DNA of 64,000 nucleotides from Emticicia sp. CRIBPO (GCF_009905725.1 NZ_JAAAKV010000004.1:62001-126000), one strand, 5' to 3'. Positions 1-9,492 are shown, counted from the first letter of the stretch. Notes: generated from the sequence alone by a model not told the origin. Numbers and translations are program-made.

Positions 1-1081
1 CTAATCTCGGATCCAGTACACCTCTGTCCGGGTAGTCGGTTGGATTAGACTCCTGGTTTTTAACGTTAACGCTGTTGTAAGTATCAACCAATGGAAGACC
101 GCCGCTTGTACGATAGGCATTGACCAGGCTTTGAGAAGGCTGGTAAAATCCGCAACAACCGCCGGGGCCGTCATTGTGGGGATTGGTCAATTCACCTTCT
201 TTGTTACTGTTTGCTCCGCCCGTACCATCACCTACGGTATATTGAATACCGAAAACGATTTCTTTCCCGTTTTCATAATCGCCTCTGAAGACATCTTTGA
301 AATCTTCCTGAAGACCATACTTGTCACCTTTGCTGGTTACACCTCCGGCGATAATGGCGTCGAATACCGCTTTGGCTTCAGTGTATTTGTTCTGATAAAG
401 CAATGCTTTTGCATAGTAGGCACCTGCAGCCCATTTGTTTACCCTACCCACCTGGGCTTGTGTAGCCGGAAGGTTATCATAGGCAAACTTAAGGTCGGCT
501 TCAATCATCGGCCAGATGTCCTTGTCGTTAGTCAGAGCTTTGTAATCATCAGTAGAGATTACTTTTTCGTCAACAAAAGGAATGTTATTGAACGTCCTTT
601 TGCCTTCAAAATGCTGGAATCCGCGAAGGAATCTCGTCTGGGCAATAACTGAAGTCTTTTTTGCAGCAGGAAGCGTAGTAGCTTTTTCCACAAGTCTCAG
701 TACGATGTTAGCCATACCGATACCGTCAAAAATAGCTCTCCACTTGTTGGTTACTGAAGGACCGCTCGGCAGTACTTCAAATCTTTCTACCGGGTTAATT
801 TCAGTAGCCTGGTCTAATGATTCGGAACCTTTGTACGAATCATCCGAACGGATACCGCCCCACAGCCAGTTGTTAGCACTGGTATACCAGGCTCCGATCT
901 GTACACCTGTCAATCCCCTGTAGGCCACGATCAATGCCCCGTCCACTCCGTTTTCGTTGGCGATAGCTTCTTCTGAAATTGCTCCCAGCGGCGGTCTGTC
1001 AAGAAACTTCTCATCACATGAACCCAGAAATACCATAGGAATACCTATGCTGGCTATCACCGTTAAAAAATATTTTTTCAT
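1..1081 (-). CDS. SusD/RagB-like outer-membrane nutrient-binding lipoprotein (C-terminus cut by window edge)
   Basis: The start ATG at 1081 opens a frame that stays open to base 1, giving about 360 residues. The N-terminus is a lipoprotein signal ending FLGSC (Cys 21), followed by DEKFLDRPP, the usual start of mature SusD proteins. The last readable residues are LDPRL, which match the SusD motif DPRL-x-W-T found roughly two thirds along the family, so the C-terminal third lies outside the window. SusD lipoproteins cap a SusC channel and bind its substrate, usually a glycan or peptide. The gene lies 33 nt downstream of the SusC gene and is almost certainly cotranscribed with it. The substrate cannot be told from the sequence. 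Confidence 0.93.
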   Translation of the reverse strand, partial: MKKYFLTVIASIGIPMVFLGSCDEKFLDRPPLGAISEEAIANENGVDGALIVAYRGLTGVQIGAWYTSANNWLWGGIRSDDSYKGSESLDQATEINPVERFEVLPSGPSVTNKWRAIFDGIGMANIVLRLVEKATTLPAAKKTSVIAQTRFLRGFQHFEGKRTFNNIPFVDEKVISTDDYKALTNDKDIWPMIEADLKFAYDNLPATQAQVGRVNKWAAGAYYAKALLYQNKYTEAKAVFDAIIAGGVTSKGDKYGLQEDFKDVFRGDYENGKEIVFGIQYTVGDGTGGANSNKEGELTNPHNDGPGGCCGFYQPSQSLVNAYRTSGGLPLVDTYNSVNVKNQESNPTDYPDRGVLDPRL

Positions 1082-1114
1082 TATATTTTTAAAGTTTTAA
1101 TTTAAAATTTAGAA

Positions 1115-4100
1115 TTATAGTCCAATGTTCAAACCTAGTAATACAGTTCTCGGTGCAGGGGTTCTGAACTGATCCACACCCATTTGCAATTCACTGTTAC
1201 CAAGGATTCCGATATCCGGGTCAGCACCGGAATATTTGGTAATTGTAAACAAGTTTTGAACCTGTAAATAAATTCTCGCTCTGCTCAAACCGATTTTCGA
1301 CAATGGTGTAGCAGGTAAAGTATATCCAAGCTGCATTTGTCTTGCTCTCAGGAACGTGCCGCTTTCTACATAATAAGAAGTCGAAATGGCTCCTGAATAA
1401 GTATCGTTGGCATTCAGAATAGGAAGTCTGGCACCGGTGTTCTGAGGAGTCCATGAGTCTGTCAGTACTTCCTGGTTGTATCCACCCACGAAACCTCTCA
1501 GGTGAGTTGACCACTTGGTGTAGTTATAGATGTCGTTACCATAGTTCCAGAAAAGGAATGTCTGGAAGTCGAACGCTTTGTAAGTCAGAGAGATATCTGC
1601 TCCCATCTGGAATTTAGGGATAGGGCTTCCAAGGTAAGTCTGGTCAGAACCATCAATTTTCTTATCACCGTTTAGGTCTCTGATTTTCCATGAACCTACT
1701 CTCTTATAAGGCATGTCAGCATAAGAATCAACCTCCTGCTGAGTCTGGAACAGACCATCTATCTGCCAGCCCCAGAATGAAGCCAGCGGACGACCGCCTT
1801 CTACCCTCTGTATGTTACCAAGTCTGCCCGCACCGAACAACAGGGCTGAGCTACCTTCCGCATCAATTTTAACCGCTTCGTTTTTATAGTGAGTGAAAGT
1901 AAGACCTACCGCATAGTTAAGGTCTCCAACCACTTTACCTCTTGTGTTAACCCCGATATCAATACCTTTGTTGACCATCGTACCCACGTTGATTTTTGGT
2001 TGTCCGACAGCCGGTTCAAGACCATTAGGCTGACGATCAACCAGCAAATCCTTAGTAGTATTGTTGAAGTATTCGATACTGAAGTCAATTTTACCGTTCA
2101 GCAAAGTACCATCCAGACCTACGTTAACCATTTCGGCCGCTTCCCATTTGGTGCTTGGGTTACCTACCACGTTCGGACGATACCCGATAGCCGGAAGACC
2201 GTTGGAACCTGTGATGTCATAAGCCGTACCACCTAAGCTGGCTGAGAAAAATGAGTAGGCATTGGAAGAACCTACGTTTCTCTGGCTACCCATTTGTCCC
2301 CATCCACCGCGAAGTTTAAGGTCAGTGATATAAGGAAGAGATTTCATGAAGTTTTCTTCAGATAATCTCCAGCCGAAACCAAAGGCAGGGAACACCCCGT
2401 AACGGTAATCAGAACCAAAAACTGAAGAACCGTCTCTACGTACCGTAGCACTGAAGAGGTATTTGTCCATCAACTGGTATTCTGCCTTACCCATGATTGA
2501 ATACAAGGTTCTCGGAGTACTTGGAGCTCCGCCGTTTTGAGGAAGGTTTTTACCGGTGCTCAACGACCAGAATGAAGGGTCATTGAAGTCATAATCCGTT
2601 CTTGATCCTGAAATACCTCTGAACTGCTCAAATATTGATTCTGTTGCAGCAAAAAGTTTAATGGTGTTTTTCTCATTAATGTCTTTTTTGTACTGCAAAC
2701 TGTTGGTCCATGTCCATGATCCGCCTCTTGAGAAATACTCAGAGAACGCGTTGTTTCTGGTCGGTTCAGCTTTTTCAGGCGTAATGAACGTAAAGTTATA
2801 GCCGTTCACGATTCTCTGGTCTACACCGAAAGAAGACGAGAACATCAGGTCTTTATACAGTTCAATCTGGGTATAAATATTACCGAACAGGTTGATGCCA
2901 TTGAATTTGTTGTCTTTGTTCCTGTCCAGGGCAACCAGCGGAGTGGTTGTACTACCGGCCTCTCCTAATGAAGTACCTGCATAATTTCCTTTCACATCAT
3001 AGATAGGGATAAAAGGCACTGTTCTGTAAGAAGCATACCACGGACCGCCTTCGTTAGAGAAGTCAAGACCGTCGCCCGAGTTGAAAGGGTTACCGCTGGC
3101 ACCATACTGGTTGGTGAAGGCCACCTGCAGGTTCTGACCGACGGTTATCCATTTTTTAGGCTTGAATCTGGTATTGGCACGGACAGTCACCCTGTTCATT
3201 CCCGTATGTTTGAAGATACCGTCAGAACCGAAATAGTTCAGACCGAATGAGTAAGCTCCTTTATCTGATCCGCCGGTGGCTGTGATCTGATGGCTTTGAA
3301 CCGGGGCATCCTGGGCAGATGCTCTGTGCCAGTCAGTTCCTGCACTTGTCTCTGCTATCTGATAAGTGTTATCATAGCTGTACGGGTCAAAGTTATACCT
3401 TGCCATGTTGGGGTTAGTGGCATCTCCGGGGTTGGCATTAACGTTCATGTTGGTAACCAGGTATTTAGGGATACCATTCTGGAATACGTTGCTTTTAAAC
3501 GGAATGCCCGCACCCGCCGCCGCTTTTTGCAGGTAAGAGTAGTAATCCTGTGTATTCAGCATATGAGGGAATACCCTGTCAGGCAATGACTGGATACCAT
3601 AATAACCATCATAAGATAAAGTGGTTTTGCCGCTTGTGCCTGATTTTGTCGTTACGACGATAACGCCGTTTGCAGCACGTGAGCCGTAGATGGAAGCAGA
3701 AACAGGATCTTTAAGAACCTGAATAGACTCCACATCCTGAGGGTTAAGGGCATTAGCATTATCAGTAGGTACACCGTCGATAACATACAGTGGGTCGTTG
3801 TTACCGAATGAAGTAAACCCTCTGATCCTTACCTTAGCCGGAGCACCCGGAGCACCTGTACCACTGACAGTTACACCCGGAGCACGTCCCTGAAGCATAT
3901 TACCCAGGTTAGAACTTGGCTGTTGAAGGGCTGTTTTAGTGTTTACCACCGATACTGAACCGATGATGTCCTTTTTCTTTTCAGACGTGTAACCCGTTAC
4001 AACTACTTCGTCAAGTGCGGAGATGTCTTCACTGAGTGTAACATTGATTACGCTCTGGGTTCCGATGTTGACATCCTGGGTAAGATAACCGATGGAAGAG

Positions 4101-4333
4101 AATGTAAGGATTTTGCTGCTTGCTGAGGTAGCAATCTTGTAGTTTCCGTCGACGTCGGTAACGGTACCTATAGTCGTTCCTTTCACAACAATACTCACAC
4201 CGGGAATCCCGGTTCCTGTATTATCACTGACCTTACCACTTACAGCCCCCTGACCGTAGGTTCGTACACTTACAAACCCAAGTAAACTGCACAGCAAAAT
4301 TCCTCTGATTAGAGAAAAGTAGATTTGTTTCAT
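1115..4333 (-). CDS. SusC/RagA-family TonB-dependent outer-membrane transporter
   Basis: This 1072-residue protein has a signal peptide (about 1-28, ending TYGQ), then a carboxypeptidase-regulatory-like domain (about 30-105) with the typical GIPGVSIVVKGTT segment. A TonB-box-like EVVVTGY lies near residue 110. The plug domain follows (about 115-230), with PLYVIDGVP and SIYGSRAANGVIVVTTKSG, and then a beta-barrel ending in the aromatic/Leu-rich TVLLGLNIGL. The length is normal for the family. It imports oligomeric substrates across the outer membrane using TonB/ExbBD energy, paired with the SusD downstream. A two-component system lies immediately upstream on the same strand and may control it; that is inference from position. 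Confidence 0.96.
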   Translation of the reverse strand: MKQIYFSLIRGILLCSLLGFVSVRTYGQGAVSGKVSDNTGTGIPGVSIVVKGTTIGTVTDVDGNYKIATSASSKILTFSSIGYLTQDVNIGTQSVINVTLSEDISALDEVVVTGYTSEKKKDIIGSVSVVNTKTALQQPSSNLGNMLQGRAPGVTVSGTGAPGAPAKVRIRGFTSFGNNDPLYVIDGVPTDNANALNPQDVESIQVLKDPVSASIYGSRAANGVIVVTTKSGTSGKTTLSYDGYYGIQSLPDRVFPHMLNTQDYYSYLQKAAAGAGIPFKSNVFQNGIPKYLVTNMNVNANPGDATNPNMARYNFDPYSYDNTYQIAETSAGTDWHRASAQDAPVQSHQITATGGSDKGAYSFGLNYFGSDGIFKHTGMNRVTVRANTRFKPKKWITVGQNLQVAFTNQYGASGNPFNSGDGLDFSNEGGPWYASYRTVPFIPIYDVKGNYAGTSLGEAGSTTTPLVALDRNKDNKFNGINLFGNIYTQIELYKDLMFSSSFGVDQRIVNGYNFTFITPEKAEPTRNNAFSEYFSRGGSWTWTNSLQYKKDINEKNTIKLFAATESIFEQFRGISGSRTDYDFNDPSFWSLSTGKNLPQNGGAPSTPRTLYSIMGKAEYQLMDKYLFSATVRRDGSSVFGSDYRYGVFPAFGFGWRLSEENFMKSLPYITDLKLRGGWGQMGSQRNVGSSNAYSFFSASLGGTAYDITGSNGLPAIGYRPNVVGNPSTKWEAAEMVNVGLDGTLLNGKIDFSIEYFNNTTKDLLVDRQPNGLEPAVGQPKINVGTMVNKGIDIGVNTRGKVVGDLNYAVGLTFTHYKNEAVKIDAEGSSALLFGAGRLGNIQRVEGGRPLASFWGWQIDGLFQTQQEVDSYADMPYKRVGSWKIRDLNGDKKIDGSDQTYLGSPIPKFQMGADISLTYKAFDFQTFLFWNYGNDIYNYTKWSTHLRGFVGGYNQEVLTDSWTPQNTGARLPILNANDTYSGAISTSYYVESGTFLRARQMQLGYTLPATPLSKIGLSRARIYLQVQNLFTITKYSGADPDIGILGNSELQMGVDQFRTPAPRTVLLGLNIGL

Positions 4334-4439
4334 TGAACTTTAGATTAAAATGAGAAAATTGTTTAATTAAATCCGGGAAAAATTTTCAGGCTGAATGATT
4401 TTTAGTAAATATGATTATTTGAATAATAAATTATATTTA

Positions 4440-4447
4440 CAAATGTA
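4440..4447 (-). promoter_or_regulatory. Candidate -7 box for the SusCD transcript
   Basis: On the minus strand this reads TACATTTG, a match to the Bacteroidota -7 consensus TAnnTTTG, about 107 nt upstream of the SusC start. No TTTG is seen at the expected -33 distance. Instead an inverted repeat, TAGGG-AATA-CCCTA, lies at 4471-4484. This is a motif match only. Confidence 0.4.
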
Positions 4448-4553
4448 TCATTATTGAATCTGTCATTTAATAGGGAATACCCTAGTTTTAATTCAATAAA
4501 TTATTAGATTAATCAATTTTTCCTGAGAGGAAAAAACAAGAGAAAATATACGT

Positions 4554-4566
4554 TGTACGACGTACA
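4554..4566. promoter_or_regulatory. Perfect 13-bp palindrome, candidate operator
   Basis: TGTACG-A-CGTACA is a perfect palindrome in the 265-bp gap between the histidine kinase gene and SusC, about 107 bp upstream of the candidate SusC -7 box. NarL/LuxR-type response regulators bind short inverted repeats, and one is encoded just upstream, so it could be that regulator's site. This is inference. Confidence 0.3.
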
Positions 4567-4598
4567 GTGCATGATTTTTAAAATCCGGGAGGAAATTT

Positions 4599-6359
4599 TC
4601 AGGAGGCCGTTACTTTCTTGAGCGGAACGGATATCATCACGGAAGTTCCCCTCTCAGGGCTGCTCTGCCATATCACCTGGCCGCTCAGATATTCGACCCG
4701 GAATATAACATTATTAATTCCGCTGCCCTTTTCTTCCTGCCCGACTTCGAACCCGTTTCCGTCGTCTTCAACGTTGATCAGGAGTTCTTCTTCATTGGTA
4801 ATGATCTGAATAATAATCTTGTTCGGATGGGCATGTTTAAGGGCATTGTTGATCAGCTCCTGGATGGCCCTGTACAGTAGTGCGATGGCTTCCTGGTTTA
4901 ATTCCGGGAAATTACCGTATTTGCGGATACTGATTTCGGTCTTTTTGATCGACTGAAGTTTATGTATCAGGTCTTCCAGGGCGATAATGAGCCCGAAATT
5001 GGAGAGAGAGAAGGGGTGGATGTTGTGTGAAATCACACGGATTTCATAAAAAGCCTCGTCAATGATCCTGTTAACGGACTTTTTTTCTTCAGGCAGAAAG
5101 TTCTTGCCGTGGGTTTCAATAAAAAACTTGATCTGCGAAAGCTGGATGCCCAGGCTGTCGTGCAGGTCACGGGCTATCCGGCTGCGTTCATTTTCCTGGC
5201 CCTGCATCAGGGATTCGAGGGATTTTAACTCCAGGTTCTTGATTTTCTGTTCATTGATCAGCTCCTGCTGGTTGGAAATAAGTTTCTGCTGCCGGTTACC
5301 TATATAAAGGGCAATGGCCCCGGAAACAAGGAAAATCAGGACAATCACCAGGATGACGTTCTGCATATTGGTCTTCCTGATTTCCTGTTCAATCAGCTTG
5401 CTCTCCGCCTGCAGATTTTTAAACTGGTTGTTGACTTTCTCCAGCCTGAAGTTCTTGGTTTGTTCAGATTCGTAAAACTGGTTGATAAAAGAAAGGGTCT
5501 TTTTATGGTAGATATTGGCATTTTTGTGGTCGCCCAGGTCGGTATAGCAGGCGGCAACGGCTTCGGTGATGTCTTTGGCGTACGCCACATTTTTGGTTTC
5601 CCCACTTAAGGCCAGGGCTTTCAGGTAATAGTCCAGGGCCTTTTTCTTCTGGTGATTGTGGTCTTCAATTTTACCCATGTAAAAGTAATTGAGCGAAACC
5701 AGCCACTTGATTTTAGCCCCTTCAGCATACATCTGGCTCAGGTTGGCATATTTTCTGGCCTCATTCAGGTTGCCGTTAATGATATGACAGATCGCCAGCA
5801 AATTGTGGGCATAGCTCAGTTGTAAGTCATACCGGTAGCTGATGCATTCTTTTTCTACCTCCTTTAGTTCGGTTATTAATTTATAGTCGAATGGCTTCTG
5901 CAGCTTTTTGGTGTCAATAATAGAGAGCTGGCAATGTATTTTGTTTTCAATGTCCCCTGTCTTTTTAAAATACCTCAAAGCGGCGTAGTAATGCTCCAGG
6001 GCGTATTTTTTTGTGAAATTATCGACATAATAAATCGTTGCCACCTTCATGATGGCGTCATAATAGTTTGCCGAATCCCCGGTTTGTTTAAACAGCCCCG
6101 CACTTTGCTGAAAAGCCTCGAGGCTGAATTTATTAAATCCGTAAATGCTCTCATAGCTTTTTCCCAGTTTGAGGTACAGGTGTGCCAGGGCCTGCGGGTT
6201 GTTGTTGTTATTGATGATGCTTTTGTTGATTTCGAGCAAATTAAGGGAATCTGTTTCTTCTTCTCTTGATTGCCCGAGTCCGGTCAGGGTACCCATTATC
6301 CATAAAATGGTACCAGTTAAGAGAGTTTTAAACGTTGATTTATGTCCCGGAATCATCAT
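4599..6359 (-). CDS. TPR-containing sensor histidine kinase (HisKA_3 / NarX-like)
   Basis: The 586-residue protein has an N-terminal export or anchor segment (about 10-29), a periplasmic TPR-like helical region (about 55-310), a coiled segment and a transmembrane helix (about 333-353). A HisKA_3 dimerisation domain follows, with the phospho-acceptor in ARDLHDSLG (His 400). The C-terminal HATPase carries an N-box (ELINNALKHA) and G-boxes (DDGNGF, GSGINNV). This class phosphorylates a NarL-type response regulator, and one is encoded immediately upstream: its stop codon overlaps this start (ATGA, 6356-6359). Intracellular TPR signalling kinases of this type are common in Bacteroidota. The signal is unknown. 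Confidence 0.93.
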   Translation of the reverse strand: MMIPGHKSTFKTLLTGTILWIMGTLTGLGQSREEETDSLNLLEINKSIINNNNNPQALAHLYLKLGKSYESIYGFNKFSLEAFQQSAGLFKQTGDSANYYDAIMKVATIYYVDNFTKKYALEHYYAALRYFKKTGDIENKIHCQLSIIDTKKLQKPFDYKLITELKEVEKECISYRYDLQLSYAHNLLAICHIINGNLNEARKYANLSQMYAEGAKIKWLVSLNYFYMGKIEDHNHQKKKALDYYLKALALSGETKNVAYAKDITEAVAACYTDLGDHKNANIYHKKTLSFINQFYESEQTKNFRLEKVNNQFKNLQAESKLIEQEIRKTNMQNVILVIVLIFLVSGAIALYIGNRQQKLISNQQELINEQKIKNLELKSLESLMQGQENERSRIARDLHDSLGIQLSQIKFFIETHGKNFLPEEKKSVNRIIDEAFYEIRVISHNIHPFSLSNFGLIIALEDLIHKLQSIKKTEISIRKYGNFPELNQEAIALLYRAIQELINNALKHAHPNKIIIQIITNEEELLINVEDDGNGFEVGQEEKGSGINNVIFRVEYLSGQVIWQSSPERGTSVMISVPLKKVTAS

Positions 6360-7000
6360 AAAAAGTTAGCTTCCATGGCCGTTTTGATCAGTAAAGCGGT
6401 ATTGGGAACATCAAATTTCACCAGTAAACTACTCCTGTGAAACTCGACGGCTTTGGTCGTCACAAACAATTTATCTGCAATTTGCTGGGTAGTATACCCT
6501 TCCGAGATCAGGAACAGCACTTCCTTTTCTCTCGGTGTCAGGTTAAGCTCCACCCCGGTACCTGCAGCGTGTTTCCTGGTTTTGTGCTGGTGGTCCTCCA
6601 TCTGCTTCTGAATATAGTCATTGATGTACGCCTGGCCTTGACTGACATGGGCAATGGCATCTAAAAGCTCGGCTTTGGTGGTGTTTTTCAGTAAAAAGCC
6701 ATGGGCTCCCTTTTTCAGTACTCTTTTGACAATACTCAGGTCATCATGCATGGTCAGGATAATGATCTTGATTTCGGGGTGATGCTGCAGGATATGATCG
6801 CATAATTTCATGCCGTCCTCAACTTTGGGCATTGATATGTCAAGAAGAATAACCTGAGGCCTGGTTTTAATCAACATGTCTCTGACATCTGCAGTGTTGA
6901 AGCAACTGGCCACCACACTGATATTTTCGGTGTCAGAAAGGAGCGAGCTTATTCCTTCAGCAAAAACGTTATGGTCGTCTGCTATTAAAACATTAATCAT
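6356..7000 (-). CDS. NarL/FixJ-family response regulator
   Basis: The receiver domain (1-120) has acidic pocket residues in IADDHN and the phospho-acceptor Asp 54 in LLDISMP. A LuxR-type helix-turn-helix occupies about 150-214 (LTPREKEVLFLISEG, TTKAVEFHRSSLL). I chose the start at 7000 (MINVLIADDHN), since the receiver fold begins there. An upstream in-frame Met at 7027 would add nine residues that do not belong to the fold. The gene overlaps the kinase by four bases, so the two are translationally coupled. The regulated genes are probably local, with SusCD downstream the first candidate, but no binding site is proven. Confidence 0.93.
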   Translation of the reverse strand: MINVLIADDHNVFAEGISSLLSDTENISVVASCFNTADVRDMLIKTRPQVILLDISMPKVEDGMKLCDHILQHHPEIKIIILTMHDDLSIVKRVLKKGAHGFLLKNTTKAELLDAIAHVSQGQAYINDYIQKQMEDHQHKTRKHAAGTGVELNLTPREKEVLFLISEGYTTQQIADKLFVTTKAVEFHRSSLLVKFDVPNTALLIKTAMEANFL

Positions 7001-7148
7001 AGTATCTGGTTTGTAAGAATGGAGCAAGTTATGAAAAATTAACTTGTCTGATGTAAAACCGGCAAGGATTAATGATTGAATTAATTAAATTTTAAATGAA
7101 AATAATCCTAAGAATTTGAAAGGAAAAAGGGGACCTGTCATATACAAA

Positions 7149-7183
7149 AACTGCCCTCCCGACACTAAGCCGGGAGGGCAGTT
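7149..7183 (-). terminator. Rho-independent terminator of the MBL-fold hydrolase gene
   Basis: A perfect 13-bp stem (AACTGCCCTCCCG paired with CGGGAGGGCAGTT, loop of 9) is followed on the minus strand by TTTTTG. It lies just past the stop of the 7202-8320 gene and separates it from the two-component system. Confidence 0.88.
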
Positions 7184-7201
7184 CCATACATGACTACCAG
7201 G

Positions 7202-8320
7202 TCAGTTAAGGCCTTCCCACCATTTTTTGAAGGTCTGGGTGCTGTCTTTGAGCAGGACCGGCTGTCCAATGACCGGGGTGACCAGCGGAATACCCGGGGA
7301 CTGGTTTAATTCTGTGATTTTCCGGAGAGGCTCGTCCCAGGAGTGGTTACCCAGGGCAAATTTTGATGAGTGTACCGGGAACAACCTTTTTGCATTGAGA
7401 TCTTTGGCGGCCTTCAGCACTTCATCAGGCAGCATATGGATGTATTTCCAGCTTTTATCGTACTGACCGTTTTCAAGAATGGCCAGGTCGAAGGTTCCGA
7501 ATTTTTTCCCGATTTCGGCAAAATGGGTGTCATAACCGCTGTCTCCGCCGATATAAAGTTTGTAATGACGAGCGATCAGGACAAATGAAGTCCATATGGC
7601 CCTGTTCCTGGCAAAAGTCCTTCCTGAAAAGTGCCTTGCAGGGGCAGTATATATCGTAAATCCTTCGCCCAGCTCTATTTGTTCGTTCCAGTCTTTCTCG
7701 ATGATCGTGTTTTTGTCAAAACCCCAGTATTCAAAATGCTCTCCCGTACCTAAGCCGGTGATGACTTTGCCTACTTTGGGTTTTAGGGCCAGGATGGTTT
7801 TATAGTCCAGGTGGTCCCAGTGGTCGTGGGAGATAAGCAGGTAGTCTATTTCCGGGAAATCATCCGGGGTGTAAACGTCCGTGCCGATAAAGCTCCTTGT
7901 CGTAAAAGCAACCGGTGAGGCCGCTCCGCTGAGTACAGGGTCAACCAGGAATTTTTTACCGTCAATCTGCATGAAATAGGAGGAATGCCCAAACCAGATT
8001 ATGACATCCTGCTGCGGGTCCAGGTGCTTAAGGTCTGTTTTTACAGACGGGATGGTGTCGGTAGGCTTGTTTCTGAGCTTCTCAGAAAAAATAAAATCTT
8101 TCATGACCGAGAAATAGCTCACGCCCTCGGTAAGGTCGGGGGTAACGCTGAGGTTCTGAAAGGAGCCGTCTTTATAATGAGGCGATTTTTTGATGAGTTC
8201 AAGCCTGGCACCGCTGGGGGCTCTGCCGAATTCGGGTTGCTGAATAAAAGCGTAAACAGCAACAAATAAGACTGAAATGATAACTAAGGTCGTAAGCATT
8301 ATTTTTTTAATTAATTTCAT
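7202..8320 (-). CDS. Membrane-anchored metallo-beta-lactamase-fold hydrolase (UlaG / NAPE-PLD-like)
   Basis: The 372-residue protein has an N-terminal transmembrane or signal segment (about 6-25). The MBL fold shows the metal motif SHDHWDHLD (His 165, His 167, Asp 169, His 170), preceded by WFGHSSYFMQIDG and FLVDPVLSG. Further ligands are likely in TAPARHFSGR, GGDSGYD and the C-terminal FPVHSSKF. This arrangement matches the Lactamase_B_2 group, whose characterised members include N-acyl-phosphatidylethanolamine phospholipase D and UlaG lactonase, so a lipid or lactone substrate is possible. A strong terminator follows. The upstream region carries a site shared with the TetR gene at 13.2-13.8 kb, suggesting TetR repression. 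Confidence 0.88.
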   Translation of the reverse strand: MKLIKKIMLTTLVIISVLFVAVYAFIQQPEFGRAPSGARLELIKKSPHYKDGSFQNLSVTPDLTEGVSYFSVMKDFIFSEKLRNKPTDTIPSVKTDLKHLDPQQDVIIWFGHSSYFMQIDGKKFLVDPVLSGAASPVAFTTRSFIGTDVYTPDDFPEIDYLLISHDHWDHLDYKTILALKPKVGKVITGLGTGEHFEYWGFDKNTIIEKDWNEQIELGEGFTIYTAPARHFSGRTFARNRAIWTSFVLIARHYKLYIGGDSGYDTHFAEIGKKFGTFDLAILENGQYDKSWKYIHMLPDEVLKAAKDLNAKRLFPVHSSKFALGNHSWDEPLRKITELNQSPGIPLVTPVIGQPVLLKDSTQTFKKWWEGLN

Positions 8321-8390
8321 TGAGTTTGTCAGAAACGGCTTTTGTATTTTCTTTCATCAATTAATTTGCTGATTATCAAATAAAATATTA

Positions 8391-8441
8391 TTGATTGACT
8401 AATCACTCTACAAAACTATAGGATTATTTCTTCTCTGCCAA
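8391..8441 (-). promoter_or_regulatory. Promoter and TetR-type operator (site A) of the MBL-fold hydrolase gene
   Basis: On the minus strand, TTG (8439-8441), a 20-nt spacer and TAGTTTTG (8411-8418, a TAnnTTTG match) form a Bacteroidota promoter. Directly downstream at 8391-8410 lies an operator-like sequence that, with two bases beyond it, matches site B (13155-13176) and site C (13810-13831) at 18 of 22 positions each. Its position over the predicted start point suits repression. Confidence 0.65.
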
Positions 8442-8621
8442 TTTTTTCTTTTAAAATATTATTTCCGGTTAAATTCCGGGATGATTGGTTGTTCGGGGGA
8501 AAGGAGAACGGAAAAAAGGACAAAGGAAAAAAGGAGGAAGTATAACGAATAAAATAGGAAAGAGAGTATTCCTGCAGGACATTCAATAATTCATTGAAGC
8601 ATTGAACATTCATAATTATTC

Positions 8622-8664
8622 AAAAAAATGCCCTCTTTCCGGAATGGGGTACCGGAAAAGAGGG
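8622..8664 (-). terminator. Rho-independent terminator of the PhyH-family gene
   Basis: A 12-bp stem with one bulged A (CCCTCTTTCCGG at 8631-8642 against 8652-8664) is followed on the minus strand by a run of seven T. It lies 34 bp past the stop of the 8698-9492 gene. The rest of the 8321-8697 gap holds the site A promoter and no convincing gene. Confidence 0.82.
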
Positions 8665-8697
8665 GCTGTTTATAGAGTGGTTGAATAATGTCGTTTT

Positions 8698-9492
8698 TCA
8701 GATAACCGGGTTCAGGGGCGTGTCAATGATTTCGCCTACTTTGGCTCCCGGGCACCAGGCGTTCCAATCGTTGACCTGGTTCTGATTCTGAGGTTCTTTT
8801 AAACGTGTCTCGGCATCCATATAAATGACCGTCATAACCTTTCTCATCTGCCCGGTGTTATTGGCTCCGGCACGGTGAAAAAGCCATCCTGAATGGAAAC
8901 TGACCTCACCGGCATCAAAAGGTTCGATAACATGTTCAAAATTATTGATCCGGAGGTTTTGTCTGATCTGATTTTCAGACTCATCTCCGATTTCGAGGTC
9001 TCTGCCTGAAACGATCTTCTGGCTTTTGGCCGAGAATTCCAGGGGACCCATTTCAAGAGGTGTAGCTTGCAGGGGAATCCAGGCTGTTATGGTATTGTCG
9101 GTAGCTAATGGCCAGTAGTATTGATCGGCATGCCAGGGCGTAAAGCCGCCGCCAGCCTCTTTAAATAAGGCCTGATCATGGTAAATCCTGACATTTTTGC
9201 AAGCCATTAATCCGGCTGCAATAGAGGCGAGGCGTTTACTCAGGACCAGCTTTTTTATTTCTTCATTTTCACGCCAAAGGTTAAAAATCTGCAGAAAGGC
9301 TTTGCTGTAGGTATCTCTTTTTTCGATAGGGGTGTGCACCTGATTGAGCCTTTCCACTTCCTGTCCGATCAGTTCATTAAAATAAGCAAGGGTTTCCTGA
9401 TCGAGTACATTTTTGAGTTTAATGAAGTTATTTTCCTGATAGAAACGTATGCTTTCGGCTGAAAGCTCATAGGGTTGATCAAGTATGTTCAT
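8698..9492 (-). CDS. Phytanoyl-CoA dioxygenase (PhyH) family Fe(II)/2-oxoglutarate oxygenase
   Basis: The 264-residue protein has the PhyH facial triad: His 121 and Asp 123 in TPWHADQYYWP, and His 206 in HSGWLFHRAGAN. PWHADQ and the double-stranded beta-helix layout are typical. Family members hydroxylate small organic substrates using Fe(II) and 2-oxoglutarate. The substrate is not predictable here. The gene is divergent from an AraC regulator with a cupin sensor at 9624, a recurrent pairing that suggests AraC control. A good terminator follows. Confidence 0.9.
   Translation of the reverse strand: MNILDQPYELSAESIRFYQENNFIKLKNVLDQETLAYFNELIGQEVERLNQVHTPIEKRDTYSKAFLQIFNLWRENEEIKKLVLSKRLASIAAGLMACKNVRIYHDQALFKEAGGGFTPWHADQYYWPLATDNTITAWIPLQATPLEMGPLEFSAKSQKIVSGRDLEIGDESENQIRQNLRINNFEHVIEPFDAGEVSFHSGWLFHRAGANNTGQMRKVMTVIYMDAETRLKEPQNQNQVNDWNAWCPGAKVGEIIDTPLNPVI

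Noticed and set aside
131-923. Plus-strand open frames (131-652 and 582-923) across the SusD gene
   Set aside because: They are antisense to a SusD frame that carries a lipobox, conserved motifs and correct operon position. The plus-strand products show no family features.
8416-8613. Short minus-strand frame encoding about 65 residues
   Set aside because: It overlaps the site A promoter, has a Phe/Ser/Pro-rich low-complexity product and no recognisable domain.
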